Source: Atrina japonica (lineage: Eukaryota > Mollusca > Bivalvia > Pterioida > Pinnidae). From it: a DNA stretch of 64,000 nt. The translations under genes and the position numbers were made by a program. Positions within the stretch are counted from its first letter, which is position 1. Every line of letters begins with the position of its first letter. Below, one piece after another: positions 22,822 through 33,837 of the stretch. The notes under the pieces are model-generated. The model saw only the letters and a program-made list of their open reading frames with translations, did no database searches and had not been told where the DNA came from. The DNA lies in NCBI GenBank assembly GCA_030159075.1, contig BROG01000128.1:548501-612500 (forward strand), read 5' to 3'.

Positions 22822-23022
22822 CTTTTCGTTGGCGGTTGTTGAGACGTCTGTACCAATTGTGACGAGGATACACTCCTCACGTGTTTCATTGGACTTGACT
22901 GTGGACTCACGGCGGGTGTGACCGGTCGACAGGGGATGCTTACTCCTCCATAGCACCTGATCCCACCTCTTGGTTTCCAGAGGTCCGTGTTTGTCCATTT
23001 TTACCGGATTTGTATCTATGTC
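22822..23022 (-). CDS. candidate internal exon, 201 bp, unknown protein
   Basis: The best coding signal by composition in the window: GC-rich against AT-rich flanks, and 67 codons open in one minus frame. It begins after GGATGTCCAG and reads DIDTNPVKMDKHGPLETKRW, continuing through LWRSKHPLSTGHTRRES to GTDVSTTANEK. The donor is AACGAAAAG|GTAACT. It starts and ends in phase 0, which fits exon 41176-41065, ending in phase 0, as its direct neighbour. An alternative is a first coding exon starting at the ATG at 22998 (context AAAAATGG). The residues are charged and Ser/Thr-rich, without a signal peptide or membrane segment, and look cytosolic. Family not recognised. Confidence 0.55.
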
Positions 23023-23784
23023 CTGGACATCCTATTGATTTATACTTTGGTATCTGAGATTTTTATATTAATACCTATTTTTTCATGAAATAAAAAAAGG
23101 TTTGATTTTGAACTACATATTCCTGTAATATTACTGCTAAAACTATGAACATTCTTGGTGCCAATTTGATTGGCTCCGAAATTGTGAGATGCAGATTAAA
23201 CTTGTCAACTTTCGTATTGTATCTTTCCGTAAACAAGTAATTTACTTTGGTAATCACTGGAGCCATCTTGTATAGACTCACTGACTCAGTTTGAAAAAGA
23301 TTGACATTTTTGTATACAATTACGATTTTCTTATTTAAGCTATTGTCAAATTTCAGCTGCATGCAAGAGTGTTGGGATTTGTTTAAAATGAATTTTGTAA
23401 ATAAATGCCTATATTACTGCCATGAGATTTCATGTCGTCTACAGTTTTAGTGCAGTGGTAAATTTTGATTTGAACTTTTTGCACTGTAATCAGCTGATTT
23501 CATGGAGAACACAGTATATACTGTAGAGATCAGAAATTTCATTATCATTTTAATTTCGTTTATTTTGTTGTTTTCATTTATCAGTGATATTTAAACCATG
23601 ATGACAACTTTCATTAATTATGCCTAGTAATAGAAATACATTCCTTTACAAAAAATTTAGTTTTATTTTAATATAATTCAATGTCAACAAATTTGGTTTT
23701 TTTAACAACAAAATTTAAACTCCACGACATTTTCTGATTTTGTGGTATTTATAGGTATAGCTTATTTCATGTAGAATGTCAGGG
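23023..23784. other. AT-rich, presumed intron
   Basis: No supported feature. Confidence 0.4.
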
Positions 23785-24030
23785 ATGCAGACTCAGGATG
23801 CCATAGTTGATCTGGACATCTGAACTTTAGGTGATGCAGTTTAACAAGTTTAACATTGGAACAAGTATTCGTTTCTTCTTATTCCTACTTGTCACCATTC
23901 ATATGGCATCCAGTGGGAAAATGCAATGCAATTCTTGTGAAGCCTGTCATAATTGAAGTAAGTAGAATCATCCATATGATACTAAAAAAGAGTACCTTGC
24001 CATGCCAACTTATTTAGTTAGACAATATAT
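23785..24030 (+). mobile_element. dispersed repeat H, copy 2
   Basis: Shares with the copy at 4980 the blocks TTTAGGTGATGCAGTTTAAC, CTTATTCCTACTTGTCACC, AGTAGAATCATCCATATGAT and TTAGACAATA. Followed by a short (AT)n tract at 24027-24044. Confidence 0.6.
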
Positions 24031-24410
24031 ATATATATATATATAAAATGTAAAATTTATCAAGTTAAAGTTTTCATTTGTCATGAATTTTCTTTGTTAT
24101 CACAGTAATACAGATAAATATAGAATAAATATGAAATAATTTTGAGGTTCCTTATACTTTGGTATTGCTTTACTACCTATGGTAAAATCCTTATAACCTG
24201 GGCCCCAGACCATAAACGAGGAAATTTCTAGACATATTTTATTCTCAAAAGTTATATCCATTATATATTTCCTAATTTATATCCCGATTAACTTTGATGT
24301 CTGAACATTATTCTTAAATCAAAATCTAGTAATAATTGTTTAATAATCAACTAAGAGAAATGAAACGTGTTAAAAATCAAGTTGGCAGCAAGTTTTGTCG
24401 CATAAAAAGG

Positions 24411-24648
24411 TTGGGCCTCCATGGCCGAGTGGTTAGAGCATTGCACTTTAAATCACAAGGCCTCTGACTTCTGGTTTGAATCCCGCTAGGGTCATTTCGA
24501 ATTAAGTGGCAAAGTTTGCCAGTTTTCTTGCGGAAGGTCGGTGGTCTTTACCCGGGTTTCTCCTCCACCAATAAAAACTGGATGCCATCATATGACTGAA
24601 AAATTGTTGAGTATGGCGTAAAAAAAAAATCAAATCAAAAATCTAAAT
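24411..24648 (+). mobile_element. tRNA-derived SINE with 10-bp target duplication
   Basis: The head TCCATGGCCGAGTGGTTAGA with GCATTGCACTTTAAA resembles tRNA-Leu/Ser (A box), and GGTTTGAATCCCGC is a near-canonical B box. The body has AAAGTTTGCCAGTTTTC, then CCCGGGTTTCTCCTCCACC, and the tail is TGAGTATGGCGTAAAAAAAA with ATCAAATCAAAA. It is bracketed by CATAAAAAGG at 24401-24410 and 24649-24658. Copy 1 of the host repeat has a single CATAAAAAGG there, giving a natural empty site. Molluscan V/Meta-type SINE such as RUDI is a guess. Confidence 0.85.
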
Positions 24649-25082
24649 CATAAAAAGGTATATAGATATATATCTTTTTAAAATGCCAGTACATGACTGA
24701 AGTCAGTAATTTATACATATAATATGTATTATGTATATAATAAACAATATTCACGATACAAGTAATTTAGTATAAGTTCACTAAATAAGATAAATGACTC
24801 GGAACATACTCTGGGACACATATACCGGACTAAATTTACACTATCCCTGTTGTTAATGTAAACAAACACTGTATGGCCAAAACAAGTCAACAGAGAAAGA
24901 AGTGTTGGTATCCTAACCCTTTTTTTTTGCTCAAGTAACATGTTGTTTTCAAAAGCCATAGGATTAACCACAAAATACCCAGGGCGACAATGATATTGGC
25001 ATTTGTATTTATTTATCCCAAGGCGAACATTTGGGGCAGCCATTTTCACTGTTAAGAATTACTTAAGTCAGCTACATAAGTA

Positions 25083-27466
25083 CTTAAGAGTAATTCTCTG
25101 TAAAGACCAAAGAATTATCAAAGTGCTGAGAAATGGTATGTCACAGAATACGCTCATATTTACTATATATGTTTATTATAGAATACTAAAACATAATATT
25201 GATTTTAAAATTGAAAAAAATATATATGCCATGGCAACAAAGAGTTGTTTTTCACAAGATTTGTCCTCTTACCCATATAGAAAAAAGGCATTTTTGCATA
25301 GTTTCAACATTTTATTTTTATTTAACATACAAGATATATCAATAATGTAAATATTTTTATTCGAATCACCTTTGATTAGACATTCAAAACAATAAAATCC
25401 AAAGTGATAATTACAGAAGGTATTTTTGCCTAACAACTTAAAGATAGGGGTTTCTGTAATTATCCAATTAGACGAAATTTTATGATTTTTTGACAAGACT
25501 TTACCCCCCAAAAACGCAGCATAGGAATTTTAAGACTTTGACCTAAAGTTTGAATAAGTCTTACAGTAATATTATAAAATCAGAGCGGGTATTTTTTTCG
25601 TTTCTTAGCAACGGTTACTCAAAGTTAGGCTATTTTAAGAATTTTCCACGTATATAGTTCAACTTAATTTCTCCTATCATTTCAAATCTTCATAATATTT
25701 TTAAATCTAACTTTCAAATATAGTAATACATATGTCGAGATCACATATATATTAAGTATATACTGTTAGCAATATAATATACCTAAATATACCATACCCC
25801 CAGATTTCCGCGTCCGTTCAAATCAGGACTCATTGTCTCTTTTCGAACCGATTTATAGCATCTCGTAAATCTTGACTTTTACACTAAATATGCTATTTGA
25901 TTGTCATTTAATAATATTTAGGGACACCTATGATCATATACAATAATTGTATTCAATTTATCTTAAGTCAAAAAGCTTCAGATTATTTTTAATTGACCCG
26001 ACATCTCAAATCCGCCACTGAAATCTGACTACTAATTTTAGTGTGCTTTCAACAGCCAAAATCTAGGAAATCTAAAACGAACAAAATTTGAGTAATTTTT
26101 ACTGTAATCAGAAAGATGTCATTAATTATCATTTAAAAGATTACTTAAATACAATTAAAACTGAGTGAGAAATCAACGATTATTTATTTCGAATCCGCCG
26201 CTAATCAAATCCGAAAACACTATACTATCAGGAATCCGACATTAGCATCTTTTCGATCCGACTCTGTAGTATTACTAAGCGATTACAAATTATGATTGCT
26301 AACGAAAAATAAGTGATTTTAGTGTCATTTCATGGTATATTTAGAAGGATATTATCATAAACGATTGTGATATATACTTTACTTAAAGTTTAAGTATAAC
26401 AAATTAACTTAAATCGATCCAACTCGACTCCGCCGTCCAATCCGACTACTAAATTTAGTGTGCCAACGTAAGACAATGTCACGTAAATCGACCAAAATAA
26501 TTTTTGTATAATTTTTCTATTGTGAATGATGTAAAATACCACAATAAAGATATACTACAATTATTGTGTTCTTTGAATAAATCGACAATTATTTGTTCGA
26601 TTCCGCCGATTCTCGAATCCGTCTCCGCCTCCGAATACTACTTTTAATGACCGCCTTAATCAACGTGAGATAGACGCTCTAGTTTATTGTATCGTGGTTA
26701 TTTTTGAGCGCATTTTCGGCTGTATTGACAGAGTGGAAACGGAAAACATTTAAACGGTTTGAGAAAACGGGTAGCGATAGACGTGGACGTAAAAAACACC
26801 CAAAACCTAAAAATTGGTCGTATTTGCGAGTGATTTGGTTGCATTATGAATCTATGTTTATTGCAAGTACGATTTCTTGTATCCACATGTAGTACCGAGT
26901 TCACATAAGCTGTAATTTTTTAAGGGTCTTTTTGCAAGATAACAAATTATGTTGATGTTGTCCAATGAATTATTAATTAGTAACAAAAATACCCACTGAG
27001 ATATTTTGCTGTTCGTTTCTACTAATGTTACTAAAGTCCTAAATAAATGAGCGATTTCCTATGCAGCGTTTTTACAGAGGCCTGATTTAAATTTGCACGG
27101 GATTTCCCTATATTAATCTTAAAAAAACTTTCAAATGGTCTTTTTTAAAAACGGAGGCATTACGATCCCCGATATTTTTCTACCTTGTTATATTAACATG
27201 TTAAGATCAATAATTAATACAAAAAACTGCTGTCAAAAGTGACAAATATCACATTCATGAAAATTTACGTAATATGGCTATTTCCATTAGGTTACCATAT
27301 TCAATATAGATAAATGACCGTTGCTATGGTAACGAGGAAGTTTTTGGGAAAAAATTGTAAGGTTTTGTTACTCTCATGCCAGGCTATCATTGTGACCAGG
27401 TGCCTTCAAAATTTGCGATATACCATTTCTGACCAATTTTGGTCTTTACAGAGAATTACTCTTAAG
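25083..27466. mobile_element. 2.4-kb TIR element, TA target site
   Basis: The left end CTTAAGAGTAATTCTCTGTA, then AAGACCAA (25083-25110), is the exact reverse complement of 27439-27466: 28 bp with no mismatch. TA flanks both sides, and the related empty site in repeat T copy 1 (CAGTATTTTAT) has one TA. Weaker inverted similarity goes deeper, for example AAACGCAGCATAGGAA near 25512 against TTCCTATGCAGCGTTT near 27058. No transposase frame exists, so it is non-autonomous. The TA target suggests Tc1/mariner-like mobilisation; a TTAA reading is possible since CTTAAG is palindromic. Confidence 0.75.
25880..26650 (+). repeat. two diverged ~430-bp units rich in TCCGCC/TCCGAC
   Basis: Inside the TIR element, 25885-26240 and 26315-26650 align in order: TGTCATTT, then CTACTAATTTTAGTGTGC against CTACTAAATTTAGTGTGCC, then a CGATTATTTATTTCGAATCC block against CGACAATTATTTGTTCGATT. 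CpG-containing islands (AATCCGCC, GATCCGAC) recur in AT-rich sequence. Confidence 0.6.
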
Positions 27467-28084
27467 TATTTTATCACTTGAGACAGAAATTTGTCTAAGA
27501 ATTTCTTTATGGTCCACAACTTGACCTAAATTGAGAAAATTCTCAAGATTTGAGTAAAATCTTGAAGTTGAGTGAAACATTTGTCTGAGAATAGTTTTAT
27601 GGCCCTGGGCCCTAATGGTTGGAATCTTGAAAATGGCCATTTTTGACCTTGACAAGTATAAATTCTAGGTAATATATTGAAAGTACACCGGGGAGACTAG
27701 TCGTTCCTACTCGTCATGTGTACAGTAATATTTAGTTGGTTATAAAACGTTTTTTCTTTGATGCCTGTTATTACTAAAAAGCGGGTAGAATATATCGTAT
27801 GATAATCAGAAGGTTACTCCGCCCCGCCATCTTATGTGAATCAGGCAATACAGATACTATAATATTCTCCTGTGACCCATAAAACTAGGGAGACTATAGA
27901 TTTTGTCAGCATCTGTCAATTTATTCCTGGTAAAAGTTTTGTAATTGCTCACCATTTATTTTATAATGGTTTCATAGGTAGTGGGAATATACTGATTCAT
28001 CACTACTCTTCTGTTGCTTGTTAAACATTGACTTTTGCCTACATTTGTTTAGGCTTTATCTATCCTTTTCACATCTGGCGGTTG

Positions 28085-28400
28085 TTTGTTTGTTTGTTGT
28101 TGTACATCCTGCCAGGAATTTTTCACTTATATGGAGATGTCAGCAGGTGAAGTGCTACAAAGTATGGCCAATGCCGTGAGGGTTTTTTTATGTGCCGCGC
28201 CTGCTGTGACACAGAACCTTGGTTTTAAGTCTCATCTGAAAGAACTGTGACTTGTACTTAATATGCCAATCAATTGGCGAAAGAAAGCCACTACCATTTT
28301 TAAAAAGTCTTTGGTATGACCTGGTCTGGGAGTGGAACCCAGGATCTTCTATTTGCAATTTGAACAATCTGCCACTAGACAACTGCAAGCGGTGATATCT
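28085..28400 (-). mobile_element. tRNA-derived SINE, antisense
   Basis: On the minus strand, from 28400: a head with CTAGTGGCAGATTGTTCAAA and a GGGTTCCACTCCCAG B-box-like block. Then GTCATACCAAAGACTTTTT, GTCTCATCTT-type body, CACTTCACCTGCTGACATCT and CCATATAAGTGAAAAATTCC, ending in an ACAACAACAAACAAAC tail. It shares the 3' end with the SINEs at 9418, 35597 and 41185. Confidence 0.7.
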
Positions 28401-29180
28401 GGTGGTAATCCACATTAACATTCAGGTTTTAAGATGTTAGCAATCCTTCATTCACCACAAAAGTTAATTGTTATGTTTACAGTTTAGGATTTTATGATGC
28501 CATGTTAGTTCATCATTTCTAAATATCTAAAACTGAATAAAAAATAAATAATTATAAACCCTGTATTTAGGTGATGCCGATGTTAATAACTGTCACTAAA
28601 ATATGGATAAAATCAGAACCACTTCAGTTCTGCACTAGTTTATCATGAGTAAATGGTGGAAATATTGAGTTACGTGAGAAAGTCAGATCCTATTGATGTA
28701 TTTAGTCAAAGAACAGCATGCACAGCTGGAGAAGGATTATAATTTACCAGGACCCGGAAAATAAAGACATTTTTCACCTGAAACCAATTTAATACAATCA
28801 ACAAATAATAAATTAGTATCATAAAAAATTACCTCCTAATGAGAAGTTTGTAGAAAAATGAAAACTTTCCTCTGTTTTATTTATTGAAGAATTATCCATT
28901 TTTTGTGGTGATTTAAGTTGCATTATATGACTTTAAATAATAACCTGAAACTTTATCTTAATTTTCTGGATTAATTAATGTGAAACGTACAAAAAAAATA
29001 TGGCATTAATTTGAAGCTTTAAATAGAAGAAGTAAATGAGAAGCAAGAACTGTATTTGTTGAATGAATTCCCCACTGCTCCTATTACATGTTAGCTTAAA
29101 GAAAAAAAATTGAAATTGTGATTGATGTTGTAAAAGGATCTACAAATACTAAGTTTACCATGTGGTAAGAATGAGTACAC
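28401..29180. other. AT-rich sequence, nothing identified
   Basis: No supported feature. Confidence 0.4.
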
Positions 29181-29815
29181 AAGCACCCATCATTCTTCAT
29201 AACATCATATCATTTTAAGAATATGTCAAAAGCACCCATCATCCTTCATAACACCATATCAATCCTAGAACTTGCCTAAAGCACCCATCATCCTTCATAA
29301 CACCATATCAATGCTAGAACTTGCCTAAAGCACCCATCATCCTTCATAACACCATATCAATGCTAGAACTTGCCTAAAGCACCCATCATCCTTCATAACA
29401 CCATATCAATGCTAGAACTTGCCTAAAGCACCCATCATCCCTCATAACACCATATCAATGCTAGAACTTGCCTAAAGCACCCATCATCCTTCATAACACC
29501 ATATCAAGGCTAGAACTTGCCTAAAGCACCCATCCTTCATAACACCATATCAATCCTAGAACTTGCCTAAAGCACCCATCATCCTTCATAACACCATATC
29601 AATGCTAGAACTTGCCTAAAGCACCCATCATCCTCTCAGAACATCATATCATTTTAAGAATATGTCAAAGGCACCCATCATCCTTCATAACACCATATCA
29701 ATTCTATAACTTGCCTAAAACACCTGTTGTCCATCATAACACCATATGAAACCTTGAATTTGCATAAAGCATGTGTCATCCCTATCATTTCTAAAATTTG
29801 CATAAAACACCCATC
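29181..29815 (+). repeat. 49-bp minisatellite
   Basis: About 12 copies of a 49-bp unit: AGCACCCATCATCCTTCATA, ACACCATATCAATGCTAGAA, CTTGCCTAA. The central eight are nearly identical. The first copy and the last three drift (ATTTTAAGAATATGTCAA variants), as expected at array edges. Confidence 0.95.
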
Positions 29816-30004
29816 TAGCTGCATCTTGTACTGTAGTTTTTGATAGATCATTTCTCAGTTTTGTATATGCTCTGTAACTTGTCATGGTTTATATTTTAGA
29901 TAACCTTATAAACTGGCAATTTTGTTAATTTATGACGACAGATTCAAAGTTACAACAGATTACATGTGACAAGTTTATCTTATTAATACACATGTATTTG
30001 TTCT

Positions 30005-32035
30005 TTTAGGGCCGAGTGGTTAGAGCAATGGTCTTTAAACCATGAAGTCTCTCACCTAGAGTTAGCGCCCTAGTTTGTTCTTTTAGCAGCCAAGTGGTTA
30101 GAGCAATGGTCTTTAAACCATGAAGTCTCTCACCTCTAGTTAGCACCCTAGTTTGTTCTTTTAGCAGCTGAGTGGTTAGAGCAATGGTCTTTAAACCATG
30201 AAGTCTCTCACCTAGAGTTAGCGCCCTAGTTTTACTTTTTAGCAGCTGATAGAGCAATGGTCTTTAAACCATGAAGTCTCTCACCTCTAGTTAGCACTCT
30301 AGTTTGTTCTTTTAGCAGCCAAGTGGTTAGAGCAATGGTCTTTAAACCATGAAGTCTCTCACCTAGAGTTAGCGCCATAGTTTGTTCTTTTAGCAGCTGA
30401 GTGGTTAGAGCAATGGTCTTTAAACCATGAAGTCTCTTACCTCTAGTTAGCGCCCTAGTTTGTTCTTTTAGCAGCCGAGTGGTTAGAGCAATGGTCCCAT
30501 GAAGTCTCTCACCTCTAGTTAGCACCCTAGTTTGTTCTTTTAGCAGCTGATGGTTAAGCAATGGTCTTTAAACCATGAAGTCTCTCACTCTCTAGTTAGC
30601 GCCCTAGTTTTCTTTTAGCAGCTGAGTGGTTAGAGCAATGGTCTTTAAACCATGAAGTCTCTCACCTCTAGTTAGCACCCTAGTTTGTTCTTTTAGCAGC
30701 TGAGTGGTTAGAGCAATGGTCTTTAAACCATGAAGTCTCTCACCTAGAGTTAGCGCCCTTTTGTTCTTTTAGCAGCTGAGTGGTTAAGCAATGGTCTTTA
30801 AAACCATGAAGTCTCTCACCTCTAGTTAGCACCCTAGTTTGTTCTTTTAGCAGCTGAGTAGAGCAATGGTCTTTAAACCATGAAGTCTCTCACCTCTAGT
30901 TAGCACCCTAGTTTGTTCTTTTAGCAGCTGAGTGGTTAGAGCAATGGTCTTTAAACCATGAAGTCTCTCACTAGAGTTAGCGCCCTAGTTTGTTCTTTTA
31001 GCAGCTGAGTGGTTAGAGCAATGGTCTTTAAACCATGAAGTCTCTCACCTAGAGTTTAGTTTGTTCTTTTAGCAGCTATGCAATGGTCTTTAAACCATGA
31101 AGTCTCTCACCTAGAGTTAGCGCCCTAGTTTGTTCTTTTAGCAGCTGAGTGGTTAGAGCAATGGTCTTTAAACCATGAAGTCTCTCACCTAGAGTTAGCG
31201 CCCTAGTTTGTTCTTTTAGCAGCTGAGTGGTTAGAGCAATGGTCTTTAAACCATGAAGTCTCTCACCTCTAGTTAGCACCCTAGTTTGTTCTTTTAGCAG
31301 CTGAGTGGTTAGAGCAATGGTCTTTAAACCATGAAGTCTCTCACCTAGAGTTAGCGCCCTAGTTTGTTCTTTTAGCAGCTGAGTGGTTAGAGCAATGGTC
31401 TTTAAACCATGAAGTCTCTCACCTAGAGTTATAGTTTGTTCTTTTAGCAGCCAAGTGGTTAGAGCAATGGTCTTTAAACCCATGAAGTCTCTCACCTCTA
31501 GTTAGCGCCCCCTAGTACAGCCAAGTGGTTAGAGCAATGGTCTTTAAACCATGAAGTCTCTCACCTTTTAGCGCCCTAGTTTGTTCCAGCCAAGTGGTTA
31601 GAGCAATGGTCTTTAAACCATGTCTCATCACCTCTAGTTAAGTTTGTTCTTTTAGCAGCTGAGTGGTTAGAGCAATGGTCTTTAAACCATGAAGTCTCTC
31701 ACCTCTAGTTAGCGCCCTAGTTTGTTCTTTTAGCAGCTGAGTGGTTAGAGCAATGGTCTTTAAACCATGAAGTCTCTCACCTCTAGTTAGCACCCTAGTT
31801 TGTTCTTTTAGGGGCCGAGTGGTTAGAGCAATGGTCTTTAAACCATGAAGTCTCTCACCTCTAGTTAGCACCCTAGTTTGTTCTTTTAGGGGCCGAGTGG
31901 TTAGAGCAATGGTCTTTAAACCATGAAGTCTCTCACCTCTAGTTAGCACCCTAGTTTGTTCTTTTAGGGGCCGAGTGGTTAGAGCAATGGTCTTTAAACC
32001 ATGAAGTCTCTCACCTAGAGTTAGCGACCTAGTTA
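30005..32035 (+). repeat. 78-bp satellite made of a tRNA-like SINE head
   Basis: About 25 copies of a 78-bp unit: TTCTTTTAGCAGC(C/T)GAGTGG, TTAGAGCAATGGTCTTTAAA, CCATGAAGTCTCTCACC, then TAGTTAGC(A/G)CCCTAGTTTG. GCCGAGTGGTTAGAGCA-ATG-CTTTAAA matches the head of the SINE at 24411. The last copy runs directly into SINE body at 32040-32085 (AGTGAGAAAGTTTGCCAGTT). So the array is a tandem amplification of one SINE's 5' region. The B box is degraded. Minus-strand 26-residue frames (LKEQTRALTLGERLHGLKTI) are artefacts of the 78-bp period. Several copies carry indels. Confidence 0.9.
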
Positions 32036-32655
32036 CAGTCCCACTGGAATCTAATCTGATTTTCAGTGAGAAAGTTTGCCAGTTTACAGCTGAAATTTCC
32101 CAATTTAAGAAAAATGACAATGAATTTGATGATATTTTTGTTTTTTAAACAGCATTTCCCAATTTCAATAAAATGTTGCTAAAATTCCCTGTTAATAAGG
32201 CCCAGGGCCCATTCCCAAAAGAGTGTGGGAAATTCCTGTATATATCCAATGAAGTAGTATGATCGGAAAATTTGTTCAAAGATAATTGCTGTACAAACAT
32301 TACCAATTTTGGCAACCAATTAAAAGACAAATGTTATTCATTGCTTTCAGACTTGCCACATTATTAGAGAATTCTACAAATTGCGTCCATTAGATATGGT
32401 CACATGATATTTGTTTTAGATATCACACAAGTGACCATTTTATTACAACAGACCAGTATATTACATCTTTACACCATTTTTATAGTTCAGTCTGTCTGGT
32501 AGCAGATAGCACAGATTAAGGTTACCACATTGAGCTACATCTAATGCAAAACTAGTCATCCAATGCAAAACTAGGTGTAGCTAGATATATGGTGTATAAT
32601 GAAATTGGATATAAACGTTTCCTTCACCACTAACATATAACCATTAGATTAGATG
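32036..32655. other. SINE body remnant then unassigned sequence
   Basis: 32036-32110 is the SINE body attached to the satellite. The rest is AT-rich with a short direct repeat (CTAATGCAAAACTAG twice near 32540-32575). No gene. Confidence 0.45.
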
Positions 32656-33322
32656 GTGAATTGATAATGATTTGGCATTAACCCTGTCAACCCTAAGTAT
32701 CTATATGGTATGCTCTTTTCTGATTTGGCATTAACCCTGTCAACCCTAAATATCTATATGGTATGTTCCTTTCTGATTTGGCATTAACCCTGTCAACCCT
32801 TAGTATCTATATGGTATATTCTTTTCTGATTTGGCATTAACCCTGTCAACCCTAAGTATCTACCCTATGGTATGTTCTTTTCTGATTTGGCATTAACCCT
32901 GTCAACCCTAGTATCTATATGGCCACTTTTCTGATTTGGCATTAAGGTCAACCCTGTATCTATATAAAGGCCAGATTTGGCATTAAAAGTCAACCCTTAG
33001 TATCTATATGGTACTGATGGCATTAACCCTGTCAACCCTTGAGTATCCTGTATGTTCTTATTCTGATTTGGCATTAACCACCTGTCAACATAAAGGCCAT
33101 ATGGTATGTTCTTTTCCCTTGGGTGTCCCCTAGTATCTATATGGTATGTTCTTTTCTGATTTGGCATTAACCCTGTCAACCCTTAGTATCTATATGGTAT
33201 GTTCTTTTCTGATTTGGCATTAACCCTCAACCCTAAGTATCTATATGGTATGTTCTTTTCTGATTTGGCATTAACCCTGTCAACCCTAAATATCTATATG
33301 GTATGTTCTTTTCTGTTGTTTT
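32656..33322 (+). repeat. 54-bp minisatellite
   Basis: About 12 copies of TCTGATTTGGCATTAACCCT, GTCAACCCTAAGTATCTATA, TGGTATGTTCTTTT. The central part (32920-33130) is scrambled by indels, while flanking copies are regular. A single related unit lies near 16440-16500. Confidence 0.9.
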
Positions 33323-33837
33323 AGACCAGTCTTTGATGATCTGTAGTGTTGACAGGATTAAATGTGTCCTTTCATAGATTGTTCAAAGTAGGATCAAAAA
33401 CATTTTGTATTAAAAATGTTTTGGGTAATTTCTGAAAGAGTTTGATAAACCAAAAAGTCCATAATTTTTATAACCCTATATTATCCAATGGGCAAATATT
33501 CAACCTGGATGAAAATGTCCTGATGTACAATATCTGTGTTCAGTCAAACTTGCAATAAAGGCCACCTGTATAAAAGTAACCTGCTTGTAAAGGTAATTTA
33601 ATCATAACCTTTGTTAACTTTTTTAATGAATAAACCTCTTTATAAAGGTCATCTGTCTATCACAGCTATACTTTTGACTGCTCCCTTTAGTAGACAAGTT
33701 TTACTTTTTTTTTTCTTTAATCACATACAAATTTTTATCAAACCATTTTATGAAAAAAACAAAAGTTGAAGTCGGGTATATACCCAATTTGTAATGACTG
33801 GGCCCTTATTTGTTCTATTGTTTGCTACAAATAGAGT
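33323..33837. other. array flank with possible small TIR element
   Basis: 33541-33680 begins CAGTCAAACTTGCAATAAAG and ends CTTTTGACTG, with AAAGGCCACC and AAAGGTCATC inside. This looks like a diverged relative of the CAGT-ended MITEs, but without TA on both sides. Nothing else supported. Confidence 0.35.

Larger units (their letters stand above)
24198..27612. mobile_element. dispersed repeat T, copy 2, split by SINE and TIR element
   Basis: Ends are CTGGGCCCCAGACCATAAAC and AGTTTTATGGCCCTGGGC. The sequence follows copy 1 (20743-21819) except for two insertions: the SINE at 24411-24648 and the 2.4-kb element at 25083-27466. After the second insertion, TTTATCACTTGAGACAGAAA to TTTATGGTCCACAACTTG matches copy 1 at about 21684-21728. 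Confidence 0.7.
24181..27852 (+). mobile_element. dispersed repeat H, copy 3, split by insertions
   Basis: The left piece is GGTAAAATCCTTATAACC (24181-24198). It resumes at about 27613 with TTGACCTTGACAAGTATAAA, TTCTAGGTAATA, CGTTCCTACTCGTCA, and ends TTATGTGAATCAGGCAATA. In copy 1 the equivalent left and right pieces are contiguous, so the intervening 3.4 kb (repeat T copy 2) is an insertion. Confidence 0.6.

Noticed and set aside
24420..24500. Functional tRNA-Leu/Ser gene
   Set aside because: A 10-bp target duplication and SINE body show it is the head of a retroposed SINE; no acceptor stem.
30006..32120. Four minus-strand frames with LHGLKTIALTT repeats
   Set aside because: Produced by the 78-bp satellite period; the underlying sequence is a tRNA-like SINE head.
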